From Paracoccus fistulariae (GTDB lineage Bacteria > Pseudomonadota > Alphaproteobacteria > Rhodobacterales > Rhodobacteraceae): a stretch of DNA of 64,000 bases. Numbering within the stretch: position 1 is the first letter of the stretch; every line of letters starts with the position of its first letter. The position numbers and the translations under genes are program-made. The notes below the pieces were generated by a model. That model did no database searches. It was not told the DNA's origin and worked only from the letters and a program-made list of their open reading frames with translations. Shown here piece after piece: positions 8,980 to 18,085 of the stretch. The stretch lies in the NCBI RefSeq assembly GCF_028553785.1, contig NZ_CP067136.1, positions 2,292,501-2,356,500 of the forward strand, in the 5' to 3' direction.

Positions 8980-9001
8980 TGTGGCACCATTTCCCTATAA
9001 C
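8973..9001 (+). promoter_or_regulatory. Promoter of the small transcript
   Basis: GTCAAT and TATAAC are spaced by 17 bases, giving a plausible sigma-70 promoter with start near 9008. The -35 box is weak and lies inside the palindrome, consistent with regulated initiation. The perfect TTGACA at 8964 is too far from TATAAC (26 bases) to pair with it. Confidence 0.45.
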
Positions 9002-9028
9002 GGCAACTTTTTGAAAGGAGGTGGTCCA

Positions 9029-9085
9029 GTGTCGAGAGTGATAGTGGAGAGAGGGGTCGGAACAGTCAGAGGGGCCGTGACCTAG
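9029..9085 (+). CDS. 18-residue ORF with extreme Shine-Dalgarno
   Basis: The GTG-initiated ORF encodes MSRVIVERGVGTVRGAVT and ends with TAG. AGGAGG is 7 bases upstream, an ideal spacing, and complementarity to the 16S 3' end continues right up to the start codon. The peptide is basic and Val/Gly/Arg-rich, with no run of one amino acid as in classic attenuators. It may be a true micropeptide or merely a ribosome-loading site. Confidence 0.45.
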   Translation: MSRVIVERGVGTVRGAVT

Positions 9086-9166
9086 AGGCAGTCCTGTAGG
9101 TTGTAAACTCTGATTGGGACCGGACGGATCTTACCATCCCTAACCGGACCATCTCCGTGGAACTCG

Positions 9167-9201
9167 CGAGCCGTCTGATCTGGGCGGCTCGTTTCCTTTT
9201 T
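9167..9201 (+). terminator. Rho-independent terminator of the small transcript
   Basis: A 7-bp stem CGAGCCG / CGGCTCG with an 11-base loop is followed by TTTCCTTTTT on the forward strand, closing the small transcription unit. Confidence 0.8.
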
Positions 9202-9237
9202 GGAGCCCCGGCATAGGCTCGGCGGACTCCGCAGCAC

Positions 9238-9268
9238 AGAAAAAAGGGCGGCCCGGACACCGCCCTTT
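9238..9268 (-). terminator. Rho-independent terminator of lldP
   Basis: A perfect 9-bp stem AAAGGGCGG / CCGCCCTTT with an 8-base loop, followed by TTTTTT on the reverse strand (the stem Ts included), 20 bases past the lldP stop codon. Confidence 0.8.
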
Positions 9269-9287
9269 CGTTGTCGCGACACGTCGA

Positions 9288-11036
9288 TCAGGCGCGGTTC
9301 GCCCGCATGCCCATCAGGACGGCCAGCGCCCACAGAACCGCGGCACCCCACCACAGACCGCCATGGATCAGCCCCATGCCGATCAGGCCTGCCTGCACGA
9401 CATAATAGGCCATCGTGATCAGGGTTTTGCGGATCAGGTCACCTTCGCGATCCGTCAGCCCGACGGTTGCCGAGGCAGCCACCACGTTATGCACGCAGAT
9501 CATGTTCCCCGCCGCACCGCCGACGGCCTGCAGCGCGACAACGAAGGTCACCCCGACCAGATCCAGCCCGATGCCCTGCGCGGTCGAAAACTGAAACAAC
9601 GAGAACATCATGTTCGACACGGTGTTCGAGCCCGCGATAAAGGCGCCAAGCGCGCCGACCAGCGGCGCAAAGATCGGCCAGGCCTCACCCGTGGCCGCCG
9701 CCATGCCTTCGGCCAGCGTCACCGGCATCGAGGCAATGCCTTCGGATCCCGAATTGATGAACACCTGCACCATCGGCACCGCCAGCAGCAGCGCAGGCGC
9801 CGCCGCCAGCATGGTTTTCCCCGAAATCGCCCAGGCTTTGGTGTAATCCGATCCGCGCATCTGGAACAACGCGACCGAGATCAGCGAGGCCAGAATCATG
9901 ATCGTGCCCGGCGAATACAGGATCTGGGCCGAACTGTTGATGCCGGATCCGAACAGGTTCTGCATCGACAGCGTCGTCGATGGCCCGGTCAGCCAGGCCT
10001 TCAGCGGTGCAATCGTCCGCGTCAGCACCAGCAGGACCGCGACGATGACATAGGGCATCCAGGCGGTCAGCAGCGAAATCTCTTTCCGGGCGGCATGTCC
10101 GTGGGGCGAGATTTCGGCCTTGGCCAGTTCGGCGTCCAGCGTCCCCTGCCAATCGGCGCCCCAGTCCGCGCGGGGCGGGAATTCGAAGCTGTCCTTGGGC
10201 AGGAACAGACCGGCCCGCGCTGCCGGAATGATGATCATCAGCCCCAGAAGGCCGCCGATCAGCGACGGAAATTCCGGTCCCAGGAACCGCGCGACCAGCC
10301 AGTAAGGCACCGTAAAGGCAAGCCCGGCGAACAGCGCGAATTTCCAGGCGCGGAAGCCTTCGGCAAAGCTGCGGCTGGCGCCGAAGAACCGGGTCATCAT
10401 GCCGACCATCAGCAGCGGGATAAGAAAGCCGACCAGCGCGTGGATCAGCGCCACATTGGCCGCGACGACGGGCACATATTGATCCAGCGTGGCGGGCGCG
10501 ATGGTGTCGGCAACCTCGGTGCTGTTTGACAGACCGGTCTTGATCCCCACAAGCATCGGCGTGCCCACCGCGCCAAAGGAAACGGGCGTGGACTGGATGA
10601 TCAGCGACACCATCACCGCCGCCATGGCCGGGAAACCGATGGCCACCAGAAGGGGCGCGGCCACTGCGGCAGGCGTCCCAAAGCCCGAGGCACCCTCGAT
10701 CATCGAACCGAACATCCATGCGATGATGATCGCCTGAATGCGCCGGTCCGGCGAGATATCCATGAAGCCGCGCCGAATCGCCCGGATCGCACCGGATTCC
10801 TGCACCGTATACAGCAGCAGGATCGCGCCAAAGACGATGTAAAGCAGCGTCACTGCCGTCACCAGACCATTCACCGTCGCCCCGGCGACCTTGGCAAATG
10901 GCGCGTTCCACAACAGCAGCGCCAACAGCGCCGTCACCAGATAAGCCGCCGCCATGGACAGTTTCGCCGAACGTCGCATGACGACAAGCAAGACGAAAAC
11001 CACCAGCACCGGCAATAATGCTGCAAGAAACATCAT
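9288..11036 (-). CDS. lldP: L-lactate permease
   Basis: An inner-membrane lactate/glycolate:H+ symporter of the LctP family, about 582 residues with 12-14 hydrophobic segments. Family features include [34 protein letters not shown] and [14 protein letters not shown]. The reverse-strand RBS GGAGGG precedes tandem ATG codons at 11036 and 11033; the second has the better spacing. No lactate dehydrogenase or LldR regulator adjoins it. A long inverted repeat upstream (11094-11118) is a candidate operator, and a strong terminator closes the monocistronic unit. Confidence 0.94.
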   Translation of the reverse strand: MMFLAALLPVLVVFVLLVVMRRSAKLSMAAAYLVTALLALLLWNAPFAKVAGATVNGLVTAVTLLYIVFGAILLLYTVQESGAIRAIRRGFMDISPDRRIQAIIIAWMFGSMIEGASGFGTPAAVAAPLLVAIGFPAMAAVMVSLIIQSTPVSFGAVGTPMLVGIKTGLSNSTEVADTIAPATLDQYVPVVAANVALIHALVGFLIPLLMVGMMTRFFGASRSFAEGFRAWKFALFAGLAFTVPYWLVARFLGPEFPSLIGGLLGLMIIIPAARAGLFLPKDSFEFPPRADWGADWQGTLDAELAKAEISPHGHAARKEISLLTAWMPYVIVAVLLVLTRTIAPLKAWLTGPSTTLSMQNLFGSGINSSAQILYSPGTIMILASLISVALFQMRGSDYTKAWAISGKTMLAAAPALLLAVPMVQVFINSGSEGIASMPVTLAEGMAAATGEAWPIFAPLVGALGAFIAGSNTVSNMMFSLFQFSTAQGIGLDLVGVTFVVALQAVGGAAGNMICVHNVVAASATVGLTDREGDLIRKTLITMAYYVVQAGLIGMGLIHGGLWWGAAVLWALAVLMGMRANRA

Positions 11037-11093
11037 TCCCTCCCTATTCCTGCGCACAAGAAACACATGCGCGCGGCAGGAAGGTCAAGACAA

Positions 11094-11118
11094 GATTGGT
11101 TTCAACATCAAACCAATC
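11094..11118. promoter_or_regulatory. Candidate operator upstream of lldP
   Basis: A perfect inverted repeat GATTGGTTT-N7-AAACCAATC lies 58-82 bases before lldP. The TGGT...ACCA halves recall sites of GntR/FadR-subfamily regulators such as LldR and PdhR, though the spacing is longer than theirs. Assignment is inference. Confidence 0.5.
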
Positions 11119-11142
11119 CATAATCGGCACGGATCTGCGAAT

Positions 11143-11179
11143 GAAAAAGCCCGGCAGGTCGCGTGACCGCCGGGCTTTT
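11143..11179 (-). terminator. Rho-independent terminator of the thiolase gene
   Basis: AAAAGCCCGG and CCGGGCTTTT form a 10-bp stem around a GC-rich loop, with TTTTT on the reverse strand. It ends 18 bases past the thiolase stop codon. Confidence 0.8.
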
Positions 11180-11196
11180 CGGGATCGCCGGGAATA

Positions 11197-12378
11197 TCAG
11201 ATCCGCTCAATCGCCAGGGCGATGCCCTGCCCGCCGCCGATGCACATGGTGATCAGGGCCTTCTTGCCGCCGGTCCGCTCCAGCTCATACAGCGCCTTCA
11301 CGGTGATGATGGCACCGGTTGCGCCGACCGGATGGCCCAGGGCGATCGCGCCTCCATTCGGGTTCACCTTGGCCGGGTCAAGGCCCAGTTCCTTGCTGAC
11401 GGCCAGCGCCTGTGCGGCAAAGGCCTCATTCGATTCGATGACGTCGAAATCATCGGCGCTGAGGCCGGTCTTTTTCAGCAATTCCTGCACCGCGGGAACC
11501 GGGCCAATGCCCATCACCTCGGGCCGCACACCAGCGACGGCATAGCCCAGAATGCGGGCCTTCGGCGTCAGACCAGCGGCCTTCGCCGCATCCGCGCGGG
11601 CCAGCACGATGGCGCCGGCACCGTCATTGATGCCGCTGGCATTGCCCGCCGTCACGGTGCCATCCTTCTGGAACACGGTTTTCAGGCCGGCCAGCTTTTC
11701 CAGCGTGGTTTCCTTGGGGTGCTCATCCGTATCAAAGGCCACGACGCCCTTGCGGGTCTTGATCTCGACCGGGACGATCTGATCCTTGAAATGGCCCGCA
11801 GCGATCGCCGCCGCCGCGCGCTTTTGCGATTCCAGCGCGAATTCGTCCTGCGCCTCGCGGCTGATCTCATGCTCGGCCGAGACGTTTTCGGCCGTCACGC
11901 CCATATGACCCGTGCCCATCGGGCAGGTCAGCGCGCCGGTCATCATGTCGACCAGCTTCTGATCGCCCATCTTTGCCCCGAAACGGGCGGACGGCACGGC
12001 ATAGGGGGCGCGGCTCATGCTTTCGGCGCCGCCTGCGACGGCGAAATCGGCATCGCCCATGGTCAGCGCCTGCGTGGCCGACACAATCGCCTGCACCCCG
12101 GATCCGCAAAGCCGGTTCACATTCATCGCGGGCGTGGTATCGGGCACGCCTGCATTCAGCATCGCCACCCGGCTGAGGTACATGTCGCGCGGCTCGGTAT
12201 TGATGACATGGCCGAACACGACCTGCCCGATCTTGTCGGGGGTCAGGCCGGCACGCTCGATCGCGGCCTTGGTGACGGTGGTGGCAAGGTCGATGGGCGC
12301 AATCGCCGCCAGACTGCCGCCAAAGCTGCCAATCGCCGTGCGCGCGCCGGACAGAATCACGATTTCATTGTCGGACAT
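11197..12378 (-). CDS. phaA: Acetyl-CoA C-acetyltransferase (thiolase II)
   Basis: It condenses or cleaves acetoacetyl-CoA and serves polyhydroxybutyrate synthesis or short-chain fatty-acid/ketone use. It has 393 residues, the standard length. The acylated Cys lies in NRLCGSGVQA, the catalytic His in ALGHPVGATGA and the second Cys in TMCIGGGQG. The start at 12378 follows CAGGAGGGGAACC and gives the typical N-terminus MSDNEIVILSGARTAIGSF. No phaB neighbours it, so atoB-like use is possible. Monocistronic with its own terminator. Confidence 0.93.
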   Translation of the reverse strand: MSDNEIVILSGARTAIGSFGGSLAAIAPIDLATTVTKAAIERAGLTPDKIGQVVFGHVINTEPRDMYLSRVAMLNAGVPDTTPAMNVNRLCGSGVQAIVSATQALTMGDADFAVAGGAESMSRAPYAVPSARFGAKMGDQKLVDMMTGALTCPMGTGHMGVTAENVSAEHEISREAQDEFALESQKRAAAAIAAGHFKDQIVPVEIKTRKGVVAFDTDEHPKETTLEKLAGLKTVFQKDGTVTAGNASGINDGAGAIVLARADAAKAAGLTPKARILGYAVAGVRPEVMGIGPVPAVQELLKKTGLSADDFDVIESNEAFAAQALAVSKELGLDPAKVNPNGGAIALGHPVGATGAIITVKALYELERTGGKKALITMCIGGGQGIALAIERI

Positions 12379-12543
12379 GGTTCCCCTCCTGAATAAATCT
12401 TGGGGGAACCATAAACGCGCCTCGACGCAGGACAAGCGAAAGGGGATGTTTCGTCACGTCCCGCGCCGCGATCAGCGTCATATTGCGATCCGCCGCGCTT
12501 TTCGCCCAGAGTGCCAGGGGATCGCCAGCACTGCGGGGGGCAT

Positions 12544-12897
12544 ATGTCGCACAGCACAGCACGAATCAAATTGCGGCTGGAGTATGACGCGCCGCTTGTT
12601 CTGGGGCCGGGCAAATATCAGCTTCTGGCGCGGATCGAGCGTCTGGGCTCTATCTCGGCCGCCGGGCGGGACATGGGGATGAGCTACAAGCGCGCCTGGT
12701 CGCTGATCGAAGAGATGAACGCCGCCTTTGCCCAACCCGTCGTGGACAGCAGCCGTGGCGGGCCGGGGGGCGGCGGCGCCACCGTCACGGCAACCGGGCA
12801 AGAGGTCATGCGGCGTTTTCGCGCGTTAGAGAAGCTGCTGACAGATCAGGGCGCCGACGATCTGGCGGCCTTGTCCGCGCTGTTGAGACAGGGCTGA
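12544..12897 (+). CDS. ModE-type winged-helix protein without MOP domains
   Basis: A 117-residue LysR-type/ModE N-terminal HTH protein. The region LARIERLGSISAAGRDMGMSYKRAWSLIEEMN is the ModE DNA-binding signature, followed by GGPGGGGATVTATGQEVMRRFR. The C-terminal molybdate-binding MOP domains are absent. Single-domain relatives are often called molybdenum-dependent regulators, but metal sensing cannot be shown here. No mod or Moco gene adjoins. Its last 52 bases overlap the 3' end of glpR on the other strand. Confidence 0.8.
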   Translation: MSHSTARIKLRLEYDAPLVLGPGKYQLLARIERLGSISAAGRDMGMSYKRAWSLIEEMNAAFAQPVVDSSRGGPGGGGATVTATGQEVMRRFRALEKLLTDQGADDLAALSALLRQG

Positions 12898-13655
12898 TCC
12901 GCCACGACCACCCGCGTGTCCCATTCCGCGCAGCGCTGCATCAACGCCTCGGGCAGCGGCTGGTCCACAAAGACCGTATCAAGCTGCGCCATCGAGATGA
13001 TGCGCACCGGCGCCGAGCGCGTCAGCTTGCTGGTATCGGTCACAAGAAAGGTACGCCGGGCCAGTTCGGCGATGGCGCGGCTGACACGCACCTCTGCCAT
13101 GTCGAAATCCAGCAGATCGCCGTCGATATCCAGCGCCGAGGTGCCGATCACCGCATAGTCAGGCTTGAACTGCGCCATAAATTCGGTCGTCAGGTCGCCG
13201 ACCAGCCCGCCATCCGACCGCCGCAGCGCGCCGCCCGCGACCATGATTTCGCAGCTTTCATTGGCCACCAGAATATTCGCGACATTCATATTATTGGTGA
13301 TGACGGTCAGATTGCGATGGTTCAGCAATTCGCGGGCCACCGCCTCGGTCGTCGTGCCAAGGTTCAGGATCACGCTGCTGTTATCGGGGATTTCGGCGGC
13401 GCAGGCGCGGGCAATGGCGGCTTTTCCTTCAGACGCCATCTGCCGGCGCTGTTCATAGCCGATATTGCTGACGCCGCTTCGCACCACGGCACCGCCATGC
13501 ACGCGGTCCAGAACGCCCTGATCGGCAAGCTCACCCAGATCGCGACGAATCGTCTGCAAGGTCACGTCGAAACGCTCGGCCAATTCCTCGACACCGACCC
13601 GGCCCGAGGCCCGCGCAATGTCCAAGATCTCCATCTGCCGAATATTCAAAGCCAA
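12846..13655 (-). CDS. glpR: DeoR-family repressor, GlpR-like
   Basis: A 269-residue DeoR/GlpR regulator. The N-terminal HTH contains the DeoR signature VTLQTIRRDLGEL, followed by RVHGGAVV. The C-terminal sugar-phosphate sensing domain has NLGTTTEAVAREL and ITNNMNVANIL. Its position divergent from glpDK predicts repression of glycerol 3-phosphate genes relieved by the substrate. The intergenic gap carries inverted CGAAA half-sites. The tail-to-tail overlap with the ModE-type gene means their mRNAs are complementary over 52 bases. Confidence 0.9.
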   Translation of the reverse strand: MALNIRQMEILDIARASGRVGVEELAERFDVTLQTIRRDLGELADQGVLDRVHGGAVVRSGVSNIGYEQRRQMASEGKAAIARACAAEIPDNSSVILNLGTTTEAVARELLNHRNLTVITNNMNVANILVANESCEIMVAGGALRRSDGGLVGDLTTEFMAQFKPDYAVIGTSALDIDGDLLDFDMAEVRVSRAIAELARRTFLVTDTSKLTRSAPVRIISMAQLDTVFVDQPLPEALMQRCAEWDTRVVVADQPCLNSADKAARSSAP

Positions 13656-13707
13656 GACTTTCTCCCCTTCTCACCAGATAACGCGCGTTCCTTGCCAATA
13701 CGAACAT

Positions 13708-13725
13708 TTTCGCACATAAACGAAA
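13708..13725. promoter_or_regulatory. Candidate GlpR operator before glpD
   Basis: TTTCG-N8-CGAAA is an inverted repeat in the glpR-glpD gap. A further CGAAC half-site at 13701-13705 lies 20 bases (two helical turns) from the right-hand CGAAA. This fits DeoR/GlpR-type binding and could control both divergent promoters. Confidence 0.5.
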
Positions 13726-13777
13726 TAATGCGATAGAAAAACGCCCATGTCATGGCTTATAGCATAATGGAAGCGCG

Positions 13778-15319
13778 ATGACCGAAATTACAGATCTGTT
13801 CATCATCGGCGGCGGCGTGAACGGCTGCGGCATTGCACGTGACGCCATCGGACGGGGGCTGTCGGTGCGACTGGCCGAGATGGGCGATCTGGCACAGGCG
13901 ACCAGTTCGAAATCGACCAAGCTGTTCCATGGCGGGCTGCGCTATCTGGAATATCTGGAAATCCGGCTGGTACGTGAAGCGCTGAAAGAGCGTGAGACCC
14001 TGCTGCGCGCCATGCCCCATATCAGCTGGCCCATGCGCTTCGTGCTGCCGCTGGATCCGCAGATGACATTCGAATCGGACACGCCTGTCTCTCGCGTGGT
14101 CGGCATGCTGATGCCGTGGAACAAAGGGCATCGACCGAACTTCCTGATCCGTGCTGGATTGTTCATGTATGACAATCTGGGCGGGCGCAAGATCCTGCCG
14201 GGCACCCGCAGCCTGTCGCTGCAGGGCACGCCCGAGGGCGCGCCGCTGAAAGATCGCCTGCAAAAAGCCTATGAATACAGCGATTGCTGGGTCGAGGATG
14301 CGCGGCTCGTTTCGCTGAACGCCCGCGACGCGGCGAAACGGGGCGCCGATATTCTGGTCGGCACGGCGGTCGAAAGCGCACGGCGTCAGGACGGGCTGTG
14401 GGTCATCACGCTGGCCGACGGGCAGGTGTTCAAATCCCGCGCGCTGGTCAATGCGGGCGGGCCCTGGGCGGGCAGGATCATTCAGGATGTCGTGCATCTG
14501 GACAGCCGCGAATCGGTGCGTCTGGTCCGGGGCAGCCATATCGTGACGCCGAAACTCTATGACCACGACAAGGCCTATTTCTTTCAGGGCAGCGATGGCC
14601 GCATCATCTTTGCGATCCCCTATGAGACCGATTTCACCCTGATCGGCACCACCGACAGCGATTTCGAGGGGAATCCGCTGGATGCCGAATGCAGCCCGGA
14701 AGAGGCCGCCTATCTGTGCCGCTTCGCCTCGGAATATTTCGCCAGTCCCGTCACGCCGGATCAGATCGTCTGGTCCTATTCCGGCGTCCGGCCGCTTTAT
14801 GACGATGGTGCCTCTTCGGCGACCGCGGCAACGCGGGAATATGTGCTGACGCTGGATGAAAACGGGCCGCCCTGTCTGAATGTCTTTGGCGGCAAGATCA
14901 CCACCTATCGCAAACTGTCCGAACATGCGCTGGAAAAGCTGTTGCCGCATTTCCCGCAGGCGGGACCGAACTGGACGGCGGGCGTGCCCCTGCCCGGCGG
15001 CGATTTCGCGGTGGATCAGGTCGGCGCGCAGATCGACCGCCTGAGGACGGATTACCCGTTTCTGGATCGGGGCTGGGCGACGCGCCTGATCCGCGCCTAT
15101 GGCACCGACGCCCGCATCATGCTGGGACAGGCCGCGACGGCCGCCGATCTGGGCCGTGATTTCGGCGCCACCTTGACCGAGACCGAGATTCGCTGGCTGA
15201 TGGATCACGAATTCGCCCGGCATGCCGAGGATATCGTCTGGCGCCGCAGCAAGCTGGGCCTGCGCCTGTCAGCCGACCAGATTGCCGCCATCGAGGGTTG
15301 GATGGCACAAACACATTAG
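13778..15319 (+). CDS. glpD: Aerobic glycerol-3-phosphate dehydrogenase
   Basis: A membrane-associated FAD enzyme oxidising sn-glycerol 3-phosphate to DHAP and passing electrons to ubiquinone. It has 513 residues. The FAD-binding Rossmann motif FIIGGGVNGCGIARDA is at the N-terminus, followed by TSSKSTKLFHGGLRYLE, and later VNAGGPWAG and WSYSGVRPLYDDG. It starts the glpDK operon, with glpK 39 bases on. Control by the divergent GlpR is likely. Confidence 0.96.
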   Translation: MTEITDLFIIGGGVNGCGIARDAIGRGLSVRLAEMGDLAQATSSKSTKLFHGGLRYLEYLEIRLVREALKERETLLRAMPHISWPMRFVLPLDPQMTFESDTPVSRVVGMLMPWNKGHRPNFLIRAGLFMYDNLGGRKILPGTRSLSLQGTPEGAPLKDRLQKAYEYSDCWVEDARLVSLNARDAAKRGADILVGTAVESARRQDGLWVITLADGQVFKSRALVNAGGPWAGRIIQDVVHLDSRESVRLVRGSHIVTPKLYDHDKAYFFQGSDGRIIFAIPYETDFTLIGTTDSDFEGNPLDAECSPEEAAYLCRFASEYFASPVTPDQIVWSYSGVRPLYDDGASSATAATREYVLTLDENGPPCLNVFGGKITTYRKLSEHALEKLLPHFPQAGPNWTAGVPLPGGDFAVDQVGAQIDRLRTDYPFLDRGWATRLIRAYGTDARIMLGQAATAADLGRDFGATLTETEIRWLMDHEFARHAEDIVWRRSKLGLRLSADQIAAIEGWMAQTH

Positions 15320-15358
15320 ACCCGCTGCCACCGCGCAGTTCAGGGGGAGGAGACGAAG

Positions 15359-16834
15359 ATGACCATTCTTGCCATGGATCAGGGGACGACCTCGTCCCGG
15401 GCGCTGGTGTTCAGCGACGATCTACAGGTTCAGGGCGCAGCGCAGGCCGAATTTCAGCAGCATTTTCCGCAATCGGGATGGGTCGAGCATGACCCCGACG
15501 ATATCTGGAACACCAGCCTGACCACCGCGCGACAGGCGATCGACAAGGCCGGGGCGGATCGGATCGACGCCATCGGCATCACCAATCAGCGCGAAACCGT
15601 GGTCATCTGGGACCGCAAGACCGGCAAGCCGATCCATCGCGCCATTGTCTGGCAGGATCGCCGCACCTCGGATCTGTGCAACAAGCTGCGCGAGGACGGG
15701 GCCGAGGATCAGGTGACCGACACCACCGGCCTGCTTCTGGACCCCTATTTCAGCGCCACCAAGATCGCCTGGCTGCTGGACAATATCGACGGCGCCCGCG
15801 AACGGGCCGAGGCCGGGGATCTGGCCTTTGGCACCATCGACAGCTTCCTGATCTGGCAACTGACGGGTGGGGCCGCGCATGTGACCGATGCCACCAATGC
15901 CAGCCGCACCATGCTGTATGATATCCACAAGGGCGACTGGTCCGAGGATATGCTGAAGCTGTTCGGCGTGCCCCGCGCCCTTCTGCCCGAATTGCGCAGC
16001 AGCGCCGATGATTTCGGCACCACCAGCGCCGATCTTCTGGGCGCAAAGATCCCGATTCTGGGCGTGGCGGGCGATCAGCAGGCCGCAACCGTCGGTCAGG
16101 CCTGTTTCGAACCCGGCATGCTGAAATCCACCTATGGGACCGGCTGTTTCGCGCTGCTGAATACCGGGGATAAGGCCGTGCGGTCGCAAAACCGCCTGCT
16201 GACCACCATTGCCTATCAGTTGGACGGCAAACCCACCTATGCGCTGGAAGGCAGCATCTTCATCGCGGGCGCGGTGGTGCAATGGCTGCGCGACGGACTA
16301 AAGCTGATTAAGAAAGCCTCGGAAACGCAGGACTTGGCGGCCAAGGCCGATGACAGCCAGGACATCATCATGGTGCCCGCATTTACCGGCCTTGGCGCCC
16401 CCTATTGGGCGCCCGAGGCACGCGGCGCGATCTTTGGCCTGACCCGCAATACCGGCCCGGCGGAATTTGCCCGCGCCGCCCTGCAAAGCGTGGGCTTTCA
16501 GACCCGCGACCTGCTGGAGGCGATGCATGCCGACTGGAGCGACGCGGATGAGGCCGTGCTGCGCGTCGATGGCGGCATGACGCAAAGCGAACCGGCGATG
16601 CAGTTTCTGGCCGATATTCTGGGCGCGTCGGTGGACAGGCCGCAGAATACGGAAACCACGGCGCAGGGCGCGGCATGGCTGGCGGGCTATCGCGCGGGGA
16701 TCTGCCCGGCCCCGGATGAATATGCGAAGGCCTGGAAGCTGGACCGCCGTTTCGAACCGGAAATGCCGCAGGATCAGCGCGATAAGCGGTATTCTGCTTG
16801 GAAACGCGCGGTCAAGGCGGTGCTCTCGGCCTGA
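15359..16834 (+). CDS. glpK: Glycerol kinase
   Basis: A FGGY-family kinase converting glycerol to sn-glycerol 3-phosphate, the substrate of GlpD encoded just upstream. It has 491 residues with the N-terminal phosphate-binding [33 protein letters not shown], and the ATPase motifs [13 protein letters not shown] and [28 protein letters not shown] precedes the ATG. No GlpF facilitator gene is found in this window. Confidence 0.96.
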   Translation: MTILAMDQGTTSSRALVFSDDLQVQGAAQAEFQQHFPQSGWVEHDPDDIWNTSLTTARQAIDKAGADRIDAIGITNQRETVVIWDRKTGKPIHRAIVWQDRRTSDLCNKLREDGAEDQVTDTTGLLLDPYFSATKIAWLLDNIDGARERAEAGDLAFGTIDSFLIWQLTGGAAHVTDATNASRTMLYDIHKGDWSEDMLKLFGVPRALLPELRSSADDFGTTSADLLGAKIPILGVAGDQQAATVGQACFEPGMLKSTYGTGCFALLNTGDKAVRSQNRLLTTIAYQLDGKPTYALEGSIFIAGAVVQWLRDGLKLIKKASETQDLAAKADDSQDIIMVPAFTGLGAPYWAPEARGAIFGLTRNTGPAEFARAALQSVGFQTRDLLEAMHADWSDADEAVLRVDGGMTQSEPAMQFLADILGASVDRPQNTETTAQGAAWLAGYRAGICPAPDEYAKAWKLDRRFEPEMPQDQRDKRYSAWKRAVKAVLSA

Positions 16835-16920
16835 TTTCGGGCTTTGTGATTTCACCCCGGACGAAAATTCCGTAAGATCGGAAAAAAATAACCGATCGAG
16901 CAGAATTTAAAGAGGGCAGC

Positions 16921-17499
16921 ATGAACAGGCTTCTGAAACTCGCAATCGTCGGGCTGGTCGCCTCTTGCGGGGGTGGCAATTACAAGGCGCCCCGCAATCT
17001 GGACAATGCCTGCGCCATCGCTGCCGAGCGTCCGGCCTATATGCGCGCCATGCGCAAGACCGAACGGAAATGGGGCATCCCGATCCATGTGCAGATGGCC
17101 GCGATCCATCAGGAATCGAAATTCATCGGCGATGCCCGCACCCCGCATCGCTATGCGCTTGGGGTGATTCCCATCGGCCGCCAAAGCAGCGCCTATGGCT
17201 ATTCGCAGGCGCTGGACGGCACCTGGGAAGAATATGTCAAGGAAACCGGCAATCGCGGGGCGCGGCGCAACAATATCAAGGACGCCACCGATTTCATGGG
17301 CTGGTATATGGACGGCTCGACCCGGCGTCTGGGGATTTCCAAGGCCGACGCGACCTCGCAATATCTGGCCTATCACGAAGGGCGTTCCGGCTTTGCGCGC
17401 CAATCCTATCGCGGCAAGCCCTGGCTGATGCGTGTCGCGGCCAATGTTGGTCAGCGCGCCTCGATGTATCGCGCGCAACTGGCAAGCTGCCGGCGCTGA
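16921..17499 (+). CDS. Transglycosylase SLT-domain lipoprotein
   Basis: A 192-residue putative lipoprotein with lipobox VASC (Cys16). The segment WGIPIHVQMAAIHQESKF contains the Glu of lytic transglycosylase (SLT) domains, and AYGYSQALDGTWEEY matches the GLMQ-like motif. The later YLAYHEGRSGF fits the lysozyme-like fold. It probably cleaves peptidoglycan glycan strands at the outer membrane. The RBS AGAGGGCAGC precedes the ATG. A single-gene unit, or co-transcribed with the thioesterase downstream. Confidence 0.82.
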   Translation: MNRLLKLAIVGLVASCGGGNYKAPRNLDNACAIAAERPAYMRAMRKTERKWGIPIHVQMAAIHQESKFIGDARTPHRYALGVIPIGRQSSAYGYSQALDGTWEEYVKETGNRGARRNNIKDATDFMGWYMDGSTRRLGISKADATSQYLAYHEGRSGFARQSYRGKPWLMRVAANVGQRASMYRAQLASCRR

Positions 17500-17560
17500 C
17501 GGCCCTTGCCCTTGGCTGACGGCTGGGGTTGAAATGACGGCGTCAGCAGGGGGACGACAG

Positions 17561-17971
17561 ATGGACGAACGATTGCAGCGCGTGGCCGAGGCGCAGCCGG
17601 AATTTGCGCAACATATCGGTGCAACGCTGATCGAGGCCACGCCAGAACGCGTGATCTTTGACATGCCCGTGACCGAGGTTCTGGCCAATCGCAACGGCGT
17701 GCTGCATGGCGGTGCCATCATGGGGCTGGCCGATAATGCCGGGGGAACGGCAACCTTTCTGAACCTGCCCGAAGGCCGCAGCACCACCACGCTTGAAAGC
17801 AAGACGAATTTCATGCGCCCGATTCGCATTGGCGATGTGGCGCGCGCCACCAGCGAAGCGCTGCATATCGGCAAGACGATCCAGATCTGGCAGACCACCA
17901 TCACCCGCGGCGACGGCAAGGTTGCCGCCGTCGTCACGCAGACGCAGATGGTGCTGGACTGGCGGGGATAA
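17561..17971 (+). CDS. PaaI-family thioesterase
   Basis: A 136-residue hot-dog thioesterase. The core LANRNGVLHGGAIMGLADNAGG is the PaaI signature, with HGG and the Asp expected in the active site, followed by TTLESKTNFMRPIRIGD. It likely hydrolyses an aryl- or acyl-CoA. I prefer the ATG at 17561, 6 bases after AGGGGGA; an ATG at 17534 would add nine residues. Confidence 0.85.
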   Translation: MDERLQRVAEAQPEFAQHIGATLIEATPERVIFDMPVTEVLANRNGVLHGGAIMGLADNAGGTATFLNLPEGRSTTTLESKTNFMRPIRIGDVARATSEALHIGKTIQIWQTTITRGDGKVAAVVTQTQMVLDWRG

Positions 17972-18018
17972 GCCTTCCTCCTTCGGGCAGCGTCGCCCTC
18001 CACGATCCGCGCATCAAA

Positions 18019-18047
18019 TTGACAAGCCCGGCTGGCACCTCATACTG
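18019..18047 (+). promoter_or_regulatory. Predicted sigma-70 promoter of the GST gene
   Basis: A perfect TTGACA is followed after 17 bases by ATACTG, ending 38 bases before the GTG start of the glutathione S-transferase. Confidence 0.5.
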
Positions 18048-18085
18048 GGATCAGCTGCCCGCAGCATCACTACGAAGGGATCGCC

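Larger units (their letters stand above)
9008..9203 (+). ncRNA. Small transcript with anti-SD-complementary leader ORF
   Basis: A self-contained unit of about 195 bases occupies most of the gap between yhhQ and lldP. It has a likely promoter, the 16-base AAAGGAGGTGGTCCAG element (9014-9029) that can pair fully (one G-U) with the 3' end of 16S rRNA, an 18-codon ORF, a small hairpin (GGAT/ATCC near 9126-9139) and a strong terminator. No known Rfam family comes to mind, though I have an impression of similar sequences in other Rhodobacterales. It may be an sRNA, a leader or a dual-function RNA. Its limits are inferred. Confidence 0.55.

Noticed and set aside
9363..10529. 388-codon open frame opposite lldP
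   Set aside because: Composition is typical of an antisense shadow, with no RBS or family signature.
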